Origin: an uncultured Bacteroidales bacterium
GTDB lineage: Bacteria; Bacteroidota; Bacteroidia; Bacteroidales; Paludibacteraceae
Direction of reading: 5' to 3'
Assembly: GCA_949282265.1 (NCBI GenBank)
Contig: CASDOZ010000002.1
Span: 1-64,000 of the forward strand
DNA: 64,000 bases
Position numbers and translations under genes: made by a program. Below are positions 7,530-15,598 of this stretch, piece by piece. How positions within the stretch are numbered: the first letter of the stretch is position 1; each line of letters starts with the position of its first letter. The notes under the pieces are model-generated. The model saw only the letters and a list, made by a program, of their open reading frames with translations. It had not been told where the DNA came from and made no database searches.

Positions 7530-7760
7530 TGAACTGCATCCCAAAAGTTAGACACAAAACTTTTGGGATGTTTTTTATGGAGTCAGTTACAAACAAAGGC
7601 CAACATCATTAGCCGGATAAAACAAGGAGAAGCAATAGCCCACATACCAAAAGAGTATCTCATACCAATGAGAAATTATAATTCGTTACACGATAATTTG
7701 CGTATGTCTTCCAGCGTCATGTTGAAAATATCCAAATTATTTCATAGCTTTGTGACATAA
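7530..7760 (+). mobile_element. Probable IS3-family remnant with one terminal repeat
   Basis: TGAACTGCATCCCAAAAG at 7530, continuing TTAGACA, looks like the terminal repeat of IS3/IS150-type elements. About 35 bases on, a frame encodes QTKANIISRIKQGEAIAH and then IPKEYLI, which resembles the helix-turn-helix opening of an OrfA transposase but decays within about 45 residues. No second terminal repeat or catalytic OrfB is present. I read it as a truncated IS end. The match is by eye to the general form of such ends, not to a named element. Confidence 0.4.
7537..7576 (+). terminator. Strong intrinsic terminator after the 4949-7455 genes
   Basis: CATCCCAAAAGTT and its exact complement AACTTTTGGGATG form a 13-bp stem around an 8-base loop, followed by TTTTTTAT. 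The geometry is that of a Rho-independent terminator. It overlaps the IS-like terminal repeat at 7530, so the hairpin may belong to the element. Confidence 0.75.
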
Positions 7761-7769
7761 GAATGCGCC

Positions 7770-7889
7770 ATGCCCTTGCTTTCCGCCATAGTTTTTGGAA
7801 ACACCGAAAATATACGGGAGAATATCCACGACACCATGGAGATGGCCGCCAATATCAAACCCGTGTTCAACTTCAAGGTAGCGGAATGA
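7770..7889 (+). other. Short orphan reading frame, possible gene remnant
   Basis: From the ATG at 7770 a 39-codon frame codes for MPLLSAIVFGNTENIRENIH followed by DTMEMAANIKPVFNFKVAE and a stop. The composition is protein-like and it ends 52 bases before the metallophosphoesterase gene. The helix pattern N-T-x-N-I-R-x-N-I could be a scrap of a larger enzyme. I cannot place it, and it may be a deletion remnant left by the adjacent IS-like sequence. The rest of 7577-7941 shows nothing else. Confidence 0.25.
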
Positions 7890-7941
7890 ATTTGCAGACA
7901 GAACCAAAATATCCAATAAACACATGTAAACATCACAAAAC

Positions 7942-8553
7942 ATGATACAAACTATTCTTTGCCTGTCGGATACACACAATTGTCACCGCCAGTTGAATCA
8001 ACTGCCGGAGGCGGACGTGCTGGAACATTGCGGCGACTGCACCGAATATGGTACGGAAGAGGAAGCTTTGGACTTTTTGCAGTGGTTCTGTGAGTTGCCC
8101 TATCGCCACAAACTGTTTGTACCCGGCAACCATGACATATGCCTGCACGGGGCAACAGTCGAAGGGCTGGACACAAACTGCCACATACTTGCCAACTCGG
8201 GCATCACCATCGAGGGAGTGCATTTCTATGGACTCCCATTCTTCATGGAGGGCTTCGAAGACAGCCTGGTTCACACCATCCCAGCCAACGTGGACGTGCT
8301 CATCTCGCACCAGCCACCCCTGGGCATACTTGATGAATCGGACATGGAAGGCAAACCGATACATTACGGAAGCGAATTGCTGTTCCTGCACATCCAGCGC
8401 ATCCGTCCTTCATACTGCCTGTTCGGGCACGTACATGCCGGTTACGGCCGCCTGATAGCCAAAAATACCACATACGTCAACGCAGCCATCATGAACGAAG
8501 ACGGAACAATGAACGAGCCAATTCTCCTGCAAATAAATATACCTTTTCAATAA
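7942..8553 (+). CDS. Calcineurin-like metallophosphoesterase
   Basis: The 203-residue protein carries the full dinuclear-metal signature: D10-x-H12 (SDTHN), a G-D pair in HCGDC, GNHD, a histidine in LISHQPP, and GHVH near the C-terminus. Such enzymes hydrolyse phosphomono- or diesters on nucleotides, nucleic acids or proteins. The short length and FGHVHAGYG ending are like the YfcE/Rv0805 or UDP-2,3-diacylglucosamine-free branches; the substrate cannot be told. No signal peptide, so cytoplasmic. It is followed by the exonuclease gene after 7 bases and is probably co-transcribed with it. One metal-site position is unusual (H-C-G-D-C, with cysteines on both sides of G-D). Confidence 0.92.
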   Translation: MIQTILCLSDTHNCHRQLNQLPEADVLEHCGDCTEYGTEEEALDFLQWFCELPYRHKLFVPGNHDICLHGATVEGLDTNCHILANSGITIEGVHFYGLPFFMEGFEDSLVHTIPANVDVLISHQPPLGILDESDMEGKPIHYGSELLFLHIQRIRPSYCLFGHVHAGYGRLIAKNTTYVNAAIMNEDGTMNEPILLQINIPFQ

Positions 8554-8560
8554 AGATAAT

Positions 8561-9058
8561 ATGACCGACTTTGCCGCCATAGATTTTGAAACCGCCAACG
8601 AAATACGCTCCAGCGTATGCAGCGTAGGTGTGGTGATTGTGGAATCCGGAATTATCCGGGAAAAAATATATCGCCTGATACACCCATGCCCCGACTATTA
8701 CCGCTATTGGAACACGCGGATACATGGGCTGACATGCGACGACACAGACCATGCACCATCCTTCCCGGAAGTGTGGGCGGACATCGCGCCCCACATAACA
8801 GGATTACCGTTCGTGGCACACAACAGCCCGTTTGACGAAGGTTGCCTGCGGGCAGTTTTCCGCACATACGGCATGGATTACCCAGACGAATATGTATTCC
8901 ACTGTACCTGCCGGGCTTCGCGCCGTGTCTTTGGCACAGAACTTCCCAACCATCAATTACAAACCGTGGCCGCCCGTTGCGGATATGACCTCACACGGCA
9001 TCACCACGCCTTGGCGGATGCGGAAGCCTGCGCATGGATAGCCAGAAAAATATTATAA
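8561..9058 (+). CDS. DnaQ-like DEDDh 3'-5' exonuclease
   Basis: The 165-residue protein is a single exonuclease domain. Motif I is D8-F-E10 (IDFETAN), IHGLTCDD follows, motif II is AHNSPFD, and motif III is HHALADAEA with His148 and Asp153. These residues bind two metal ions for hydrolysis of single-stranded nucleic acid from the 3' end. The length suits a free-standing exonuclease (or exonuclease X-like enzyme) rather than a polymerase fusion. It follows the metallophosphoesterase by 7 bases and is followed by an ADP-ribosylglycohydrolase gene 88 bases on. It may be a repair enzyme or a defence accessory; the context does not decide. Confidence 0.92.
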   Translation: MTDFAAIDFETANEIRSSVCSVGVVIVESGIIREKIYRLIHPCPDYYRYWNTRIHGLTCDDTDHAPSFPEVWADIAPHITGLPFVAHNSPFDEGCLRAVFRTYGMDYPDEYVFHCTCRASRRVFGTELPNHQLQTVAARCGYDLTRHHHALADAEACAWIARKIL

Positions 9059-9146
9059 AATGCGAACAGATTGACAATGTGTAAATTACAAAAACATTTA
9101 TCACAATTTGCCATATAAACAATAACAACCAAAAGCAAAACCACAA

Positions 9147-9953
9147 ATGAAAAATGCAAACATACTCGGAGCCATAGCCGGTGATGTCATTGGCTCCATT
9201 TATGAATTTAATCCTACAAAAGATTACCATTTCAACATGTTCGATGAGCGTATGGAATACACCGACGACAGCATTATGACCATAGCTGTAGCCGATTGGC
9301 TGTTGAATTGCCCCAAGCTCGACCGCATATCTTTGGCAAAAACAATGCGTGAATGGGGGAACGAATACAGGTTTCCCATGGGCGGATATGGAGGCTCATT
9401 CACTGCATGGTTATACCGTGAGGAGATGGGGCCATACAATTCATGGGGGAACGGTTCTGCCATGCGGGTCTCCCCTGTAGGTTTTGTTTGCCACACCCTC
9501 GAAGAAACACTTCGCATAGCTCAACTGTCAGCTGAAATAACCCACAACCATCCGGAAGGCATCAAGGGCGCACAAGCCACGGCAGCAGCCATTTTTCTGG
9601 CCCGCACAGGCAGCTCCAAAGAATACATTCGCAACTATATAAGCCACACTTTCGGCTATGAGTTAGACAAAACGTGCTGTGATATTCGCGAACACTATCG
9701 TTTTGAAGAAAGTTGCCAGGAAACAGTGCCCCAATCCATCATTGCCTTCCTGGACAGCAAAAATTATGAAGATGCCATCCGCCTCACCGTATCCCTCGGC
9801 GGCGATGCGGATACTATGGGATCCATCACAGGCGGCATAGCCGCCGCCTTCTACAAGGAAATACCCGATGAAATTTACACTTTCGTATGGGAAAAACTGC
9901 CTAATGACATGCAAGCCATTGTAACTGCATTTGAAAACAGCATCCGGATATAA
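9147..9953 (+). CDS. ADP-ribosylglycohydrolase (DraG family)
   Basis: The 268-residue protein matches the DraG/ARH3 fold. It opens ILGAIAGDVIGSIYE, has T39-D40-D41-S42 (YTDDSIMT), and ends with SLGGDADTMGSITGGIAAA, where Asp220, Asp222 and Thr223 complete a two-magnesium site. Such enzymes remove ADP-ribose from protein side chains or nucleic acid. The length is close to normal and no key acid is missing. The gene has an A-rich leader and a hairpin terminator overlapping its stop. No ADP-ribosyltransferase is visible in the window, so the substrate may be modified by a phage or toxin enzyme; that is inference. Confidence 0.93.
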   Translation: MKNANILGAIAGDVIGSIYEFNPTKDYHFNMFDERMEYTDDSIMTIAVADWLLNCPKLDRISLAKTMREWGNEYRFPMGGYGGSFTAWLYREEMGPYNSWGNGSAMRVSPVGFVCHTLEETLRIAQLSAEITHNHPEGIKGAQATAAAIFLARTGSSKEYIRNYISHTFGYELDKTCCDIREHYRFEESCQETVPQSIIAFLDSKNYEDAIRLTVSLGGDADTMGSITGGIAAAFYKEIPDEIYTFVWEKLPNDMQAIVTAFENSIRI

Positions 9954-9968
9954 AAGAACTTATATCCG
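9945..9968 (+). terminator. Hairpin overlapping the ADP-ribosylglycohydrolase stop
   Basis: CGGATATAA and TTATATCCG form a 9-bp perfect stem with a 6-base loop, and the stop codon lies in the left arm. A T-run follows after AAGGCAG (GTTTTTC). It probably ends the 7942-9953 transcript. Confidence 0.55.
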
Positions 9969-10333
9969 AAGGCAGTTTTTCATTTATGCAAGATTTGGGG
10001 CGGTGTTGATATTGCTGTAAAAGCAGTATGTTTTGGAGCAACACAAACGCACAGGATTTACAACATTAGATTCAATAAAAGAATTTATAGGCCACACCTA
10101 AAACACGCACATAAGCCAAAGAAAAAAAACAAGCTGCCATTTGTCTATCAAGCCTGCACTTGCTATACCAAGCACTACGATGACTAATACCAAACAAACT
10201 TGTATCAAGCCGCTACATGTCTTTTTTTAAATTATGATTATCCAATAAAAACCCATGGAGCATATTCTTCTCTTTTACTTTAATCTGATAAATAAATTTA
10301 TTAGCATCTTACAATATACCTTCCGATACTTTG
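9969..10333. other. A/T-rich intergenic stretch without a gene
   Basis: These 365 bases have stops in every frame at short intervals and no protein-like segment, tRNA-like fold or obvious repeat. The base composition drops toward A/T here, marking the upstream edge of the DUF262 pair. I see nothing else in it. Confidence 0.5.
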
Positions 10334-10365
10334 CTGAGATTTTCTCAGATTATTTTATAATTTTG
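10334..10365 (+). promoter_or_regulatory. Promoter of the DUF262 pair with a small palindrome
   Basis: TAATTTTG at 10358-10365 is an exact TAnnTTTG -7 element 28 bases before the ATG at 10394. A perfect dyad, CTGAGA-TTT-TCTCAG, occupies 10334-10348, just where a -33 element would lie; a TTTG sits directly upstream at 10330-10333. The dyad is a candidate operator for a repressor. Confidence 0.5.
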
Positions 10366-10393
10366 TAATGTAAAATCACAAGACCACTATATT

Positions 10394-12334
10394 ATGAATC
10401 GTAAAATAAATGAACTTCTCGGAATAAGATTCTACATCCCAGGCTATCAGCGGGGCTATCGTTGGACGGAGCAACAGGTAGAAGATTTGCTGAACGATAT
10501 TAACAAATTTGAATCGAAAGACGACAGTTGGTATTGTTTACAACCTCTGGTAACAAAGAAAACTATTCTGGACATAAATCAATTTAAAACAGATATACAA
10601 GATAAGACGGAATTGCAGGATATAACAGATGCGTTGAATAAACAAATCAGATATGAAGTGATTGACGGGCAGCAACGTCTCACAACGATTTATCTTATCC
10701 TGGCATATTTAGAAAAAGACACAAAAAAAGCAGAAAGTGCAGAACAAACGAAAACGTATAGCATCGAATATGAAACCCGGAATAACAGCAAAAATTTTTT
10801 AAAGCATATATCTGTAAAAATCGAAGATAAAGCTAAAGGAAATATCGATTTCTTCTATATGCACAAGGCTTACAAAACGATTGAAACCTTCTTTACGCAA
10901 AAGAAAAGCAATGAAGAAAAAAAGAGTTATAAAGACAAACTTCTTAACAATGTTAAATTCATTTGGTACGAAATTGATGAGGGTGAAAATCCTGTTACCG
11001 TCTTTACCAGGCTGAATATGGGCAAAATTCCACTTACAAATGCGGAACTTATCAAAGCCCTGTTTTTGAACCGTTCCAATTTCGGTGCTGGAGAAGAAAA
11101 AAACGAAACTTTATGGTTACGGCAGCAGGAAATGGCCTCGGAGTGGGATACTATCGAATACACCCTGCAAAACGAAGAGTTTTGGCTTTTTCTCAATAAA
11201 CCAGGTAATAAAAGGCCTACTCGCATCGATTTTATATTTGATTTAATCTGTAACCGGGATACCCTCAAAACCGGAACCGGAAATATCGGAACCGATGAGT
11301 ACCGCACCTTCCGGTATTTTTCCAACTATTTTGAATCCAGTTCTTCTGATAAGTCAACTACCTGCTGGAAAGAAGTCAAGAAATATTTCCGGATATTCTG
11401 CGAGTGGTACAACGATTTGGAGCTATATCATTATGTGGGGTTTCTAATTGAACAGGGTGAAACAATTCAATCCCTTATAGATACATGGGAAAACCGAGAT
11501 AATAAACCCCCTATAACTAAGGGCGAATTCAAATCTGCTGTTAAAGAAAAAATAAAAGAGAAGTTAAATAATTGCCGGGATTTAAACAAAGAGTATGAAA
11601 TTCAAGGAAATCCGAAAACCCAATGCCGTCCGCTTCTGCTGTTACACAATATTCAAACCGTTATCAATCAAAACAAACAAATGGAAAACAATAAATACGG
11701 CTTGGCAACATTTTATAAATTTCCATTCCATCTATACAAACTGGAAAGCTGGGATGTAGAACATATCGATTCCTATACCGAAAATGACTTATCCGATATA
11801 AAAGAGCAAAAAGAATGGTTAAAATGTGCCTCTCTTACAGTGACAGAAAAAGAGCTTAAAGAAAACATAAAGAATTTTATAACAGAAGAAGAAGAAGATC
11901 AAAACTCGGAAAATAATCAGAATACCGATTTTGAAAATTTAATAAAAAAAATAATCGGTCAAGATAATTTCCAAAACAGACTTTCCGATAACGAAAAGAA
12001 TATGGTCTGGAATTTTACTCTTTTGGATGCGCATACAAACCGCAGTTACGGTAATTCTATATTTCCGGTAAAACGCCGGGTAATCATAGGAAAGGATCAG
12101 GGAATACGTTATGAGGTTGGCGAAAACCTTGAGGTTAAAGAAACAACGGGGAAAATTGCATTTATCCCGCCGGTTACCAAAAATGTTTTTTTGAAATATT
12201 ACAATCCCAATGTAAACAATCTCAAAGAATGGACAAAGGAAGATGCTAAAGCCTATAAAAATAATATTTTGGAAACGCTTAAAGAGTTCGGTGTTACAGA
12301 CAGCAGTTCCGATAAAAGCAAAAATAACAAATAA
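10394..12334 (+). CDS. DUF262 protein with C-terminal HNH/DUF1524-like region (GmrSD-like)
   Basis: The 646-residue protein begins with a DUF262 (ParB/sulfiredoxin-like) domain. IPGYQRGYRWTEQQVEDLL lies at 15-33, the signature I90-DGQQRLTT at 90-98, and FTRLNMGKIPLTNAELIKA in the middle. In GmrSD-type IV restriction enzymes this domain binds and hydrolyses nucleotide to drive cleavage of modified DNA. The C-terminal part has VEHIDS (His457) and then NFTLLDAHTNRSYGNSIF with Asn549 and Lys560-Arg561, matching the DUF1524 form of the His-Me (HNH) nuclease. So both parts of GmrS and GmrD seem present. Eleven bases downstream lies a second DUF262 gene in the same direction. Codons are clearly richer in A/T than in flanking core genes, suggesting transfer. 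Restriction activity is inferred. Confidence 0.85.
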   Translation: MNRKINELLGIRFYIPGYQRGYRWTEQQVEDLLNDINKFESKDDSWYCLQPLVTKKTILDINQFKTDIQDKTELQDITDALNKQIRYEVIDGQQRLTTIYLILAYLEKDTKKAESAEQTKTYSIEYETRNNSKNFLKHISVKIEDKAKGNIDFFYMHKAYKTIETFFTQKKSNEEKKSYKDKLLNNVKFIWYEIDEGENPVTVFTRLNMGKIPLTNAELIKALFLNRSNFGAGEEKNETLWLRQQEMASEWDTIEYTLQNEEFWLFLNKPGNKRPTRIDFIFDLICNRDTLKTGTGNIGTDEYRTFRYFSNYFESSSSDKSTTCWKEVKKYFRIFCEWYNDLELYHYVGFLIEQGETIQSLIDTWENRDNKPPITKGEFKSAVKEKIKEKLNNCRDLNKEYEIQGNPKTQCRPLLLLHNIQTVINQNKQMENNKYGLATFYKFPFHLYKLESWDVEHIDSYTENDLSDIKEQKEWLKCASLTVTEKELKENIKNFITEEEEDQNSENNQNTDFENLIKKIIGQDNFQNRLSDNEKNMVWNFTLLDAHTNRSYGNSIFPVKRRVIIGKDQGIRYEVGENLEVKETTGKIAFIPPVTKNVFLKYYNPNVNNLKEWTKEDAKAYKNNILETLKEFGVTDSSSDKSKNNK

Positions 12335-12345
12335 AGGAAATAACA

Positions 12346-14877
12346 ATGGATAAAACAACATTTTGGCAATTACTTACAGAAAATAGAATCGAAATCCCCA
12401 TTATACAGCGTGATTATGCCCAAGGGCGGGAAAGCAAAGAATATTTGCGGCAGACTTTTCTGGAAAGCCTGAAAAAAGCATTGGATGAAAATAAAGTTTT
12501 AAAATTGGATTTTGTGTACGGTTCTACGGAGAACAACGCACTACAGCCTTTGGACGGACAGCAACGGCTAACAACTCTCTGGCTTCTCCATTGGTATATT
12601 GCTATGAGAGCTGGGAAACTAAATGAAGGTGGAGAGACTTTGAAGAAGTTCACTTACGAAACCCGCATCTCTTCCCGGGAGTTTTGCGGAAAACTGTGCA
12701 ATGCCGAAAATTTTGAATCCTTTGACGGCAACAATATCGCATCTTATATCACTTCCCAAACATGGTTTTATTCTTCATGGAAGCAGGATCCTACAATACA
12801 ATCCATGATAAGAATGTTGGGTGGAACGCAAATACAAGACAAAGCCGGAAACGATATTTCGGACGGAATTGAAGAGGTGTTTGGAAAGGAAACTCATTTT
12901 ATCGATTATTGGGAAAAGCTGAAATCCGATAACGCTCCCATTGTCTTTTATTATCTGCCATTAAAAGATTTCGGACTTTCCGATGATTTGTACATCAAAA
13001 TGAATGCCCGGGGAAAACAGTTGACAAGCTTTGAGAACTTCAAAGCAGACTTAGTCGGGTATATTAATAAACAGGCAGAAGAAGAAAAAAATGAAAGATG
13101 GAAGAATCTTGCAAGCTCCGATATCGGTATATCAAAAAAGTTGGATACGGAGTGGACGGATATTTTCTGGCAAAATAAAACAGGCGACGGCAAGATCGAT
13201 GAAATATATTTTGCATTTTTGAACAGGTATTTTTTGCATTATGCCATTGCCAATCTTGAAGCAAATGAGAACTCCGCAATATGGAAATTATACGGTAATG
13301 AATCGAATGACTCCGCTTTGTCATACGATAAAGGGTTCCAGATGTATGCCGATGTTATTGATAAGTCGGAGAATAAGGATACACAGCAGGAAAACCCACA
13401 AATAGAAACATCACAGGAAAAAGATTCACCGAAAAGAAACTTATTGGAAAGACTTAGCGCATTATTTGATAATCTCAACCAGATAATTAAAGACGAGTCC
13501 GGCTATAATATCTCATCGATTAATAGTAAAATAAGGAATTATTTGCCGGTGTGGTTCTCCCAATTTGATTTTATTCCCCAATATAACAAAAATAAAAACG
13601 GCGAGTATGAGATTATCAAAGACAGTTTCGGTAACAATCTGTATAAAGTAACAACGTTAACACTACCGCAAAGAGTGGTCTTTTTCGGAATCTGCCGGTA
13701 TTGGGAAGAGTGCGGATCTTTTGATAAGGTACAGTTTAAAAGATGGATGCGTGTTGTCTGTAATCTCACGGAAAACAATACTATCAGTGATACCGATGCA
13801 ATGCGTTCCCGTATAAAGTTAATCAATGAACTAAGTTCGCATTGTACTGATATTTATGGATTTTTATCAGATGACAAATCCGAAATTAAGTCCGATGCCG
13901 CAAAAGAGCAATTGGCCGAAGAAATCGAAAAAGCAAAACAAATTCTTAAAGTAAACTATAATGGCAATATAGACAAATTAAAAGATAAAACATGGGAAGA
14001 TGTTATCATCGAAGCCGAAAACTTCGCCTTCTTTAAAGGGGCGATACGCTTTCTTTTCTGTAATGGAGAAAGGAAGTTGGATTGGGAAAATTTTGATCAG
14101 AAGTGGCAGAATGCACAGAAGTATTTTGATAAAGAAGAAGGTCTATACAAAAAAAACTCAAATCTTTTGCGCCTTTTCATCAGTCAATTTGATAATGCAT
14201 ATATGTTTTGGAAGCTGGTTTATGATAATGCAGACAGTTCATGGAGAAAATTTCTGACAAATAAAGAATGGGAAATGCCAATACACAAACTTCTGTGTTC
14301 AGATGGGGTAAAGAGTGATTATTCGGATTATGTATCCGGTTTTGGGAATGAAGATTGGAAAAATATTCAGGAAGATCTTGTCAAAACCGATTTGTTGGAA
14401 CATATAGAACCGGGTTGTTTATTATACTGGAAACATTATAATTATTTGTTAGCGCCGGGTGGTGCAAAAGCCGATTGGAAAAAATATATTATAGCAAATA
14501 AACGGAATAAAATACTTTCCAAACTATACGGTGGAGGTTTTGATGATCAGCCCAAACAACCAGAAAAGATTTACACTAATCAAAAAATAAGCGGCTGTGA
14601 TTTCTTCTGGGGGCTGGACATTCGTTTTCGGTTTACAAAAGATGGGAAAGACTACATTTTCCAATGGCAAAAATGGAACTGGGTTGATATATATGACGGA
14701 AATGATAGATTATGTGATAAATATAAGGTTGGAAACGAAAACGAGAACAACAATAACTTTACAATAGATGGTTCAAAAATTGTTGAAGGTGAATTTATTA
14801 ATAAATTAGAAGAGCTCATTCAAAATTTCAGAAACAAACAAAAAGAAATTCAGAGCACTGTCCAGAAAATCATTTAA
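12346..14877 (+). CDS. Large DUF262 protein, partner of the preceding gene
   Basis: The 843-residue protein opens with a second DUF262 domain: IPIIQRDYAQGR at 17-28, PLDGQQRLTTLWLL with Asp70, and YIKMNARGKQLTSFENFKAD around residue 220. The rest, about 600 residues, is helical and A/T-rich, and I see no HNH, PD-(D/E)XK or other nuclease motif in it. The C-terminal part contains a Trp-rich segment (FQWQKWNWVDIYDGND). It follows the first DUF262 gene by 11 bases, so the two proteins are very probably made together and act as a complex. One idea is that this subunit recognises DNA or a phage product, while the HNH-bearing partner cleaves; this is inference. No terminator is obvious right after the stop. 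Confidence 0.82.
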   Translation: MDKTTFWQLLTENRIEIPIIQRDYAQGRESKEYLRQTFLESLKKALDENKVLKLDFVYGSTENNALQPLDGQQRLTTLWLLHWYIAMRAGKLNEGGETLKKFTYETRISSREFCGKLCNAENFESFDGNNIASYITSQTWFYSSWKQDPTIQSMIRMLGGTQIQDKAGNDISDGIEEVFGKETHFIDYWEKLKSDNAPIVFYYLPLKDFGLSDDLYIKMNARGKQLTSFENFKADLVGYINKQAEEEKNERWKNLASSDIGISKKLDTEWTDIFWQNKTGDGKIDEIYFAFLNRYFLHYAIANLEANENSAIWKLYGNESNDSALSYDKGFQMYADVIDKSENKDTQQENPQIETSQEKDSPKRNLLERLSALFDNLNQIIKDESGYNISSINSKIRNYLPVWFSQFDFIPQYNKNKNGEYEIIKDSFGNNLYKVTTLTLPQRVVFFGICRYWEECGSFDKVQFKRWMRVVCNLTENNTISDTDAMRSRIKLINELSSHCTDIYGFLSDDKSEIKSDAAKEQLAEEIEKAKQILKVNYNGNIDKLKDKTWEDVIIEAENFAFFKGAIRFLFCNGERKLDWENFDQKWQNAQKYFDKEEGLYKKNSNLLRLFISQFDNAYMFWKLVYDNADSSWRKFLTNKEWEMPIHKLLCSDGVKSDYSDYVSGFGNEDWKNIQEDLVKTDLLEHIEPGCLLYWKHYNYLLAPGGAKADWKKYIIANKRNKILSKLYGGGFDDQPKQPEKIYTNQKISGCDFFWGLDIRFRFTKDGKDYIFQWQKWNWVDIYDGNDRLCDKYKVGNENENNNNFTIDGSKIVEGEFINKLEELIQNFRNKQKEIQSTVQKII

Positions 14878-14881
14878 TTCA

Positions 14882-14889
14882 TAACTTTG
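14882..14889 (+). promoter_or_regulatory. -7 element upstream of the frameshifted secreted protein
   Basis: TAACTTTG is an exact TAnnTTTG match, 76-83 bases before the ATG at 14965, placed just after the stop of the second DUF262 gene. It suggests separate transcription of what follows. Confidence 0.45.
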
Positions 14890-14933
14890 CAAAGTTTTCA
14901 AGACAATAATTCTATGGTTTAATTTCAATTTGT

Positions 14934-14950
14934 CAGTAAAGAATTTACTG
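14934..14950 (+). other. Leader hairpin before the frameshifted gene
   Basis: CAGTAAA-GAA-TTTACTG is a perfect 7-bp stem with a 3-base loop that ends 14 bases before the ATG at 14965. It could affect ribosome access or be an operator; nothing decides between them. Confidence 0.4.
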
Positions 14951-14964
14951 GAACATTTACCTGT

Positions 14965-15467
14965 ATGAAAAAGATTTTTACCCTGTTGCCCGTGTTTTTT
15001 TGTTGCGCCATGATGTTTGGCCAGAAATATGTATCGGATGAAGATTTCAACAATCCAACGGCCGCAGCCTATATCAACGAAACATTCGTAAAAAGTTTCA
15101 TTGGCTTTGACATGAAACCGGAAGCAGGATTCGTAAACGTAACAAAAACAGACCTGCCGGAGCCTTCGTTATCAATGGCATAACGTATAATGGAAAAATC
15201 GTTGTGGAGTGCAACAATCAAATCGAGTTCACCACCTTGGACGAAATACGCAAACAACACTTCCCCAATGTATCGGGAGACGTGGTATATATGATAAACA
15301 CCTTCTTCGTCACCAAAGATGCACAATCATACAAACTCGACAAGAATTTCATAGACCGGTGCGAACTCCTGCAAAGTTCTGAATTTGATGTATTCAAGGA
15401 CAAGATGCAGTTCTCCATCATACGCATTTTCACAAAAGCCAAACCGCGACCGGTAATCCTGCGATAA
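14965..15467 (+). pseudogene. Secreted protein broken by one frameshift
   Basis: The first frame starts at 14965 with a clear signal peptide (MKKIFTLLPVFFCCAMMFGQ) and runs to a stop at 15183. The second half continues in another frame. Translation there reads FVINGITYNGKIVVECNNQI from about 15163, before any ATG, then TTLDEIRKQHFPNVSGDVVY and on to a stop at 15467. Joined at about 15155-15165 the pieces give one protein of about 165 residues: a secreted plug-like or TonB-plug-like domain (FVING) with Lys/Asp-rich C-terminus. No slippery heptamer is visible, so programmed shifting is unlikely. A sequencing error is the alternative. Family not recognised. Confidence 0.65.
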
Positions 15468-15537
15468 TTATATTTCACAAAGGCATCGGCCACTCCCGGA
15501 ATTCTTTTTTGCATGGAAAAATAAAAATATTTTATCC

Positions 15538-15573
15538 TATGCCATAATTTGGCATAAGATATTCGTATATTTG
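15538..15573 (+). promoter_or_regulatory. Promoter and probable autoregulatory operator of the WYL gene
   Basis: TATGCCATAATTTGGCATA at 15538-15556 is a dyad (TATGCCA / TGGCATA). It is followed 9 bases later by the -7 element TATATTTG at 15566-15573, 26 bases before the ATG. The dyad overlaps the -33 region, the usual place for a repressor. It matches the site at 3532-3550 in 17 of 19 positions. Confidence 0.65.
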
Positions 15574-15598
15574 CCGTAAAAATAAGACAGAACAATCT

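Noticed and set aside
9969..10333. A small RNA gene in the A/T-rich gap before the DUF262 pair
   Set aside because: No promoter pair with a terminator, no strong fold and no repeat was seen; it may hold one, but nothing supports it.
14965..15467. Programmed ribosomal frameshift in the secreted gene
   Set aside because: No X-XXY-YYZ heptamer or downstream pseudoknot is evident at the junction near 15160.
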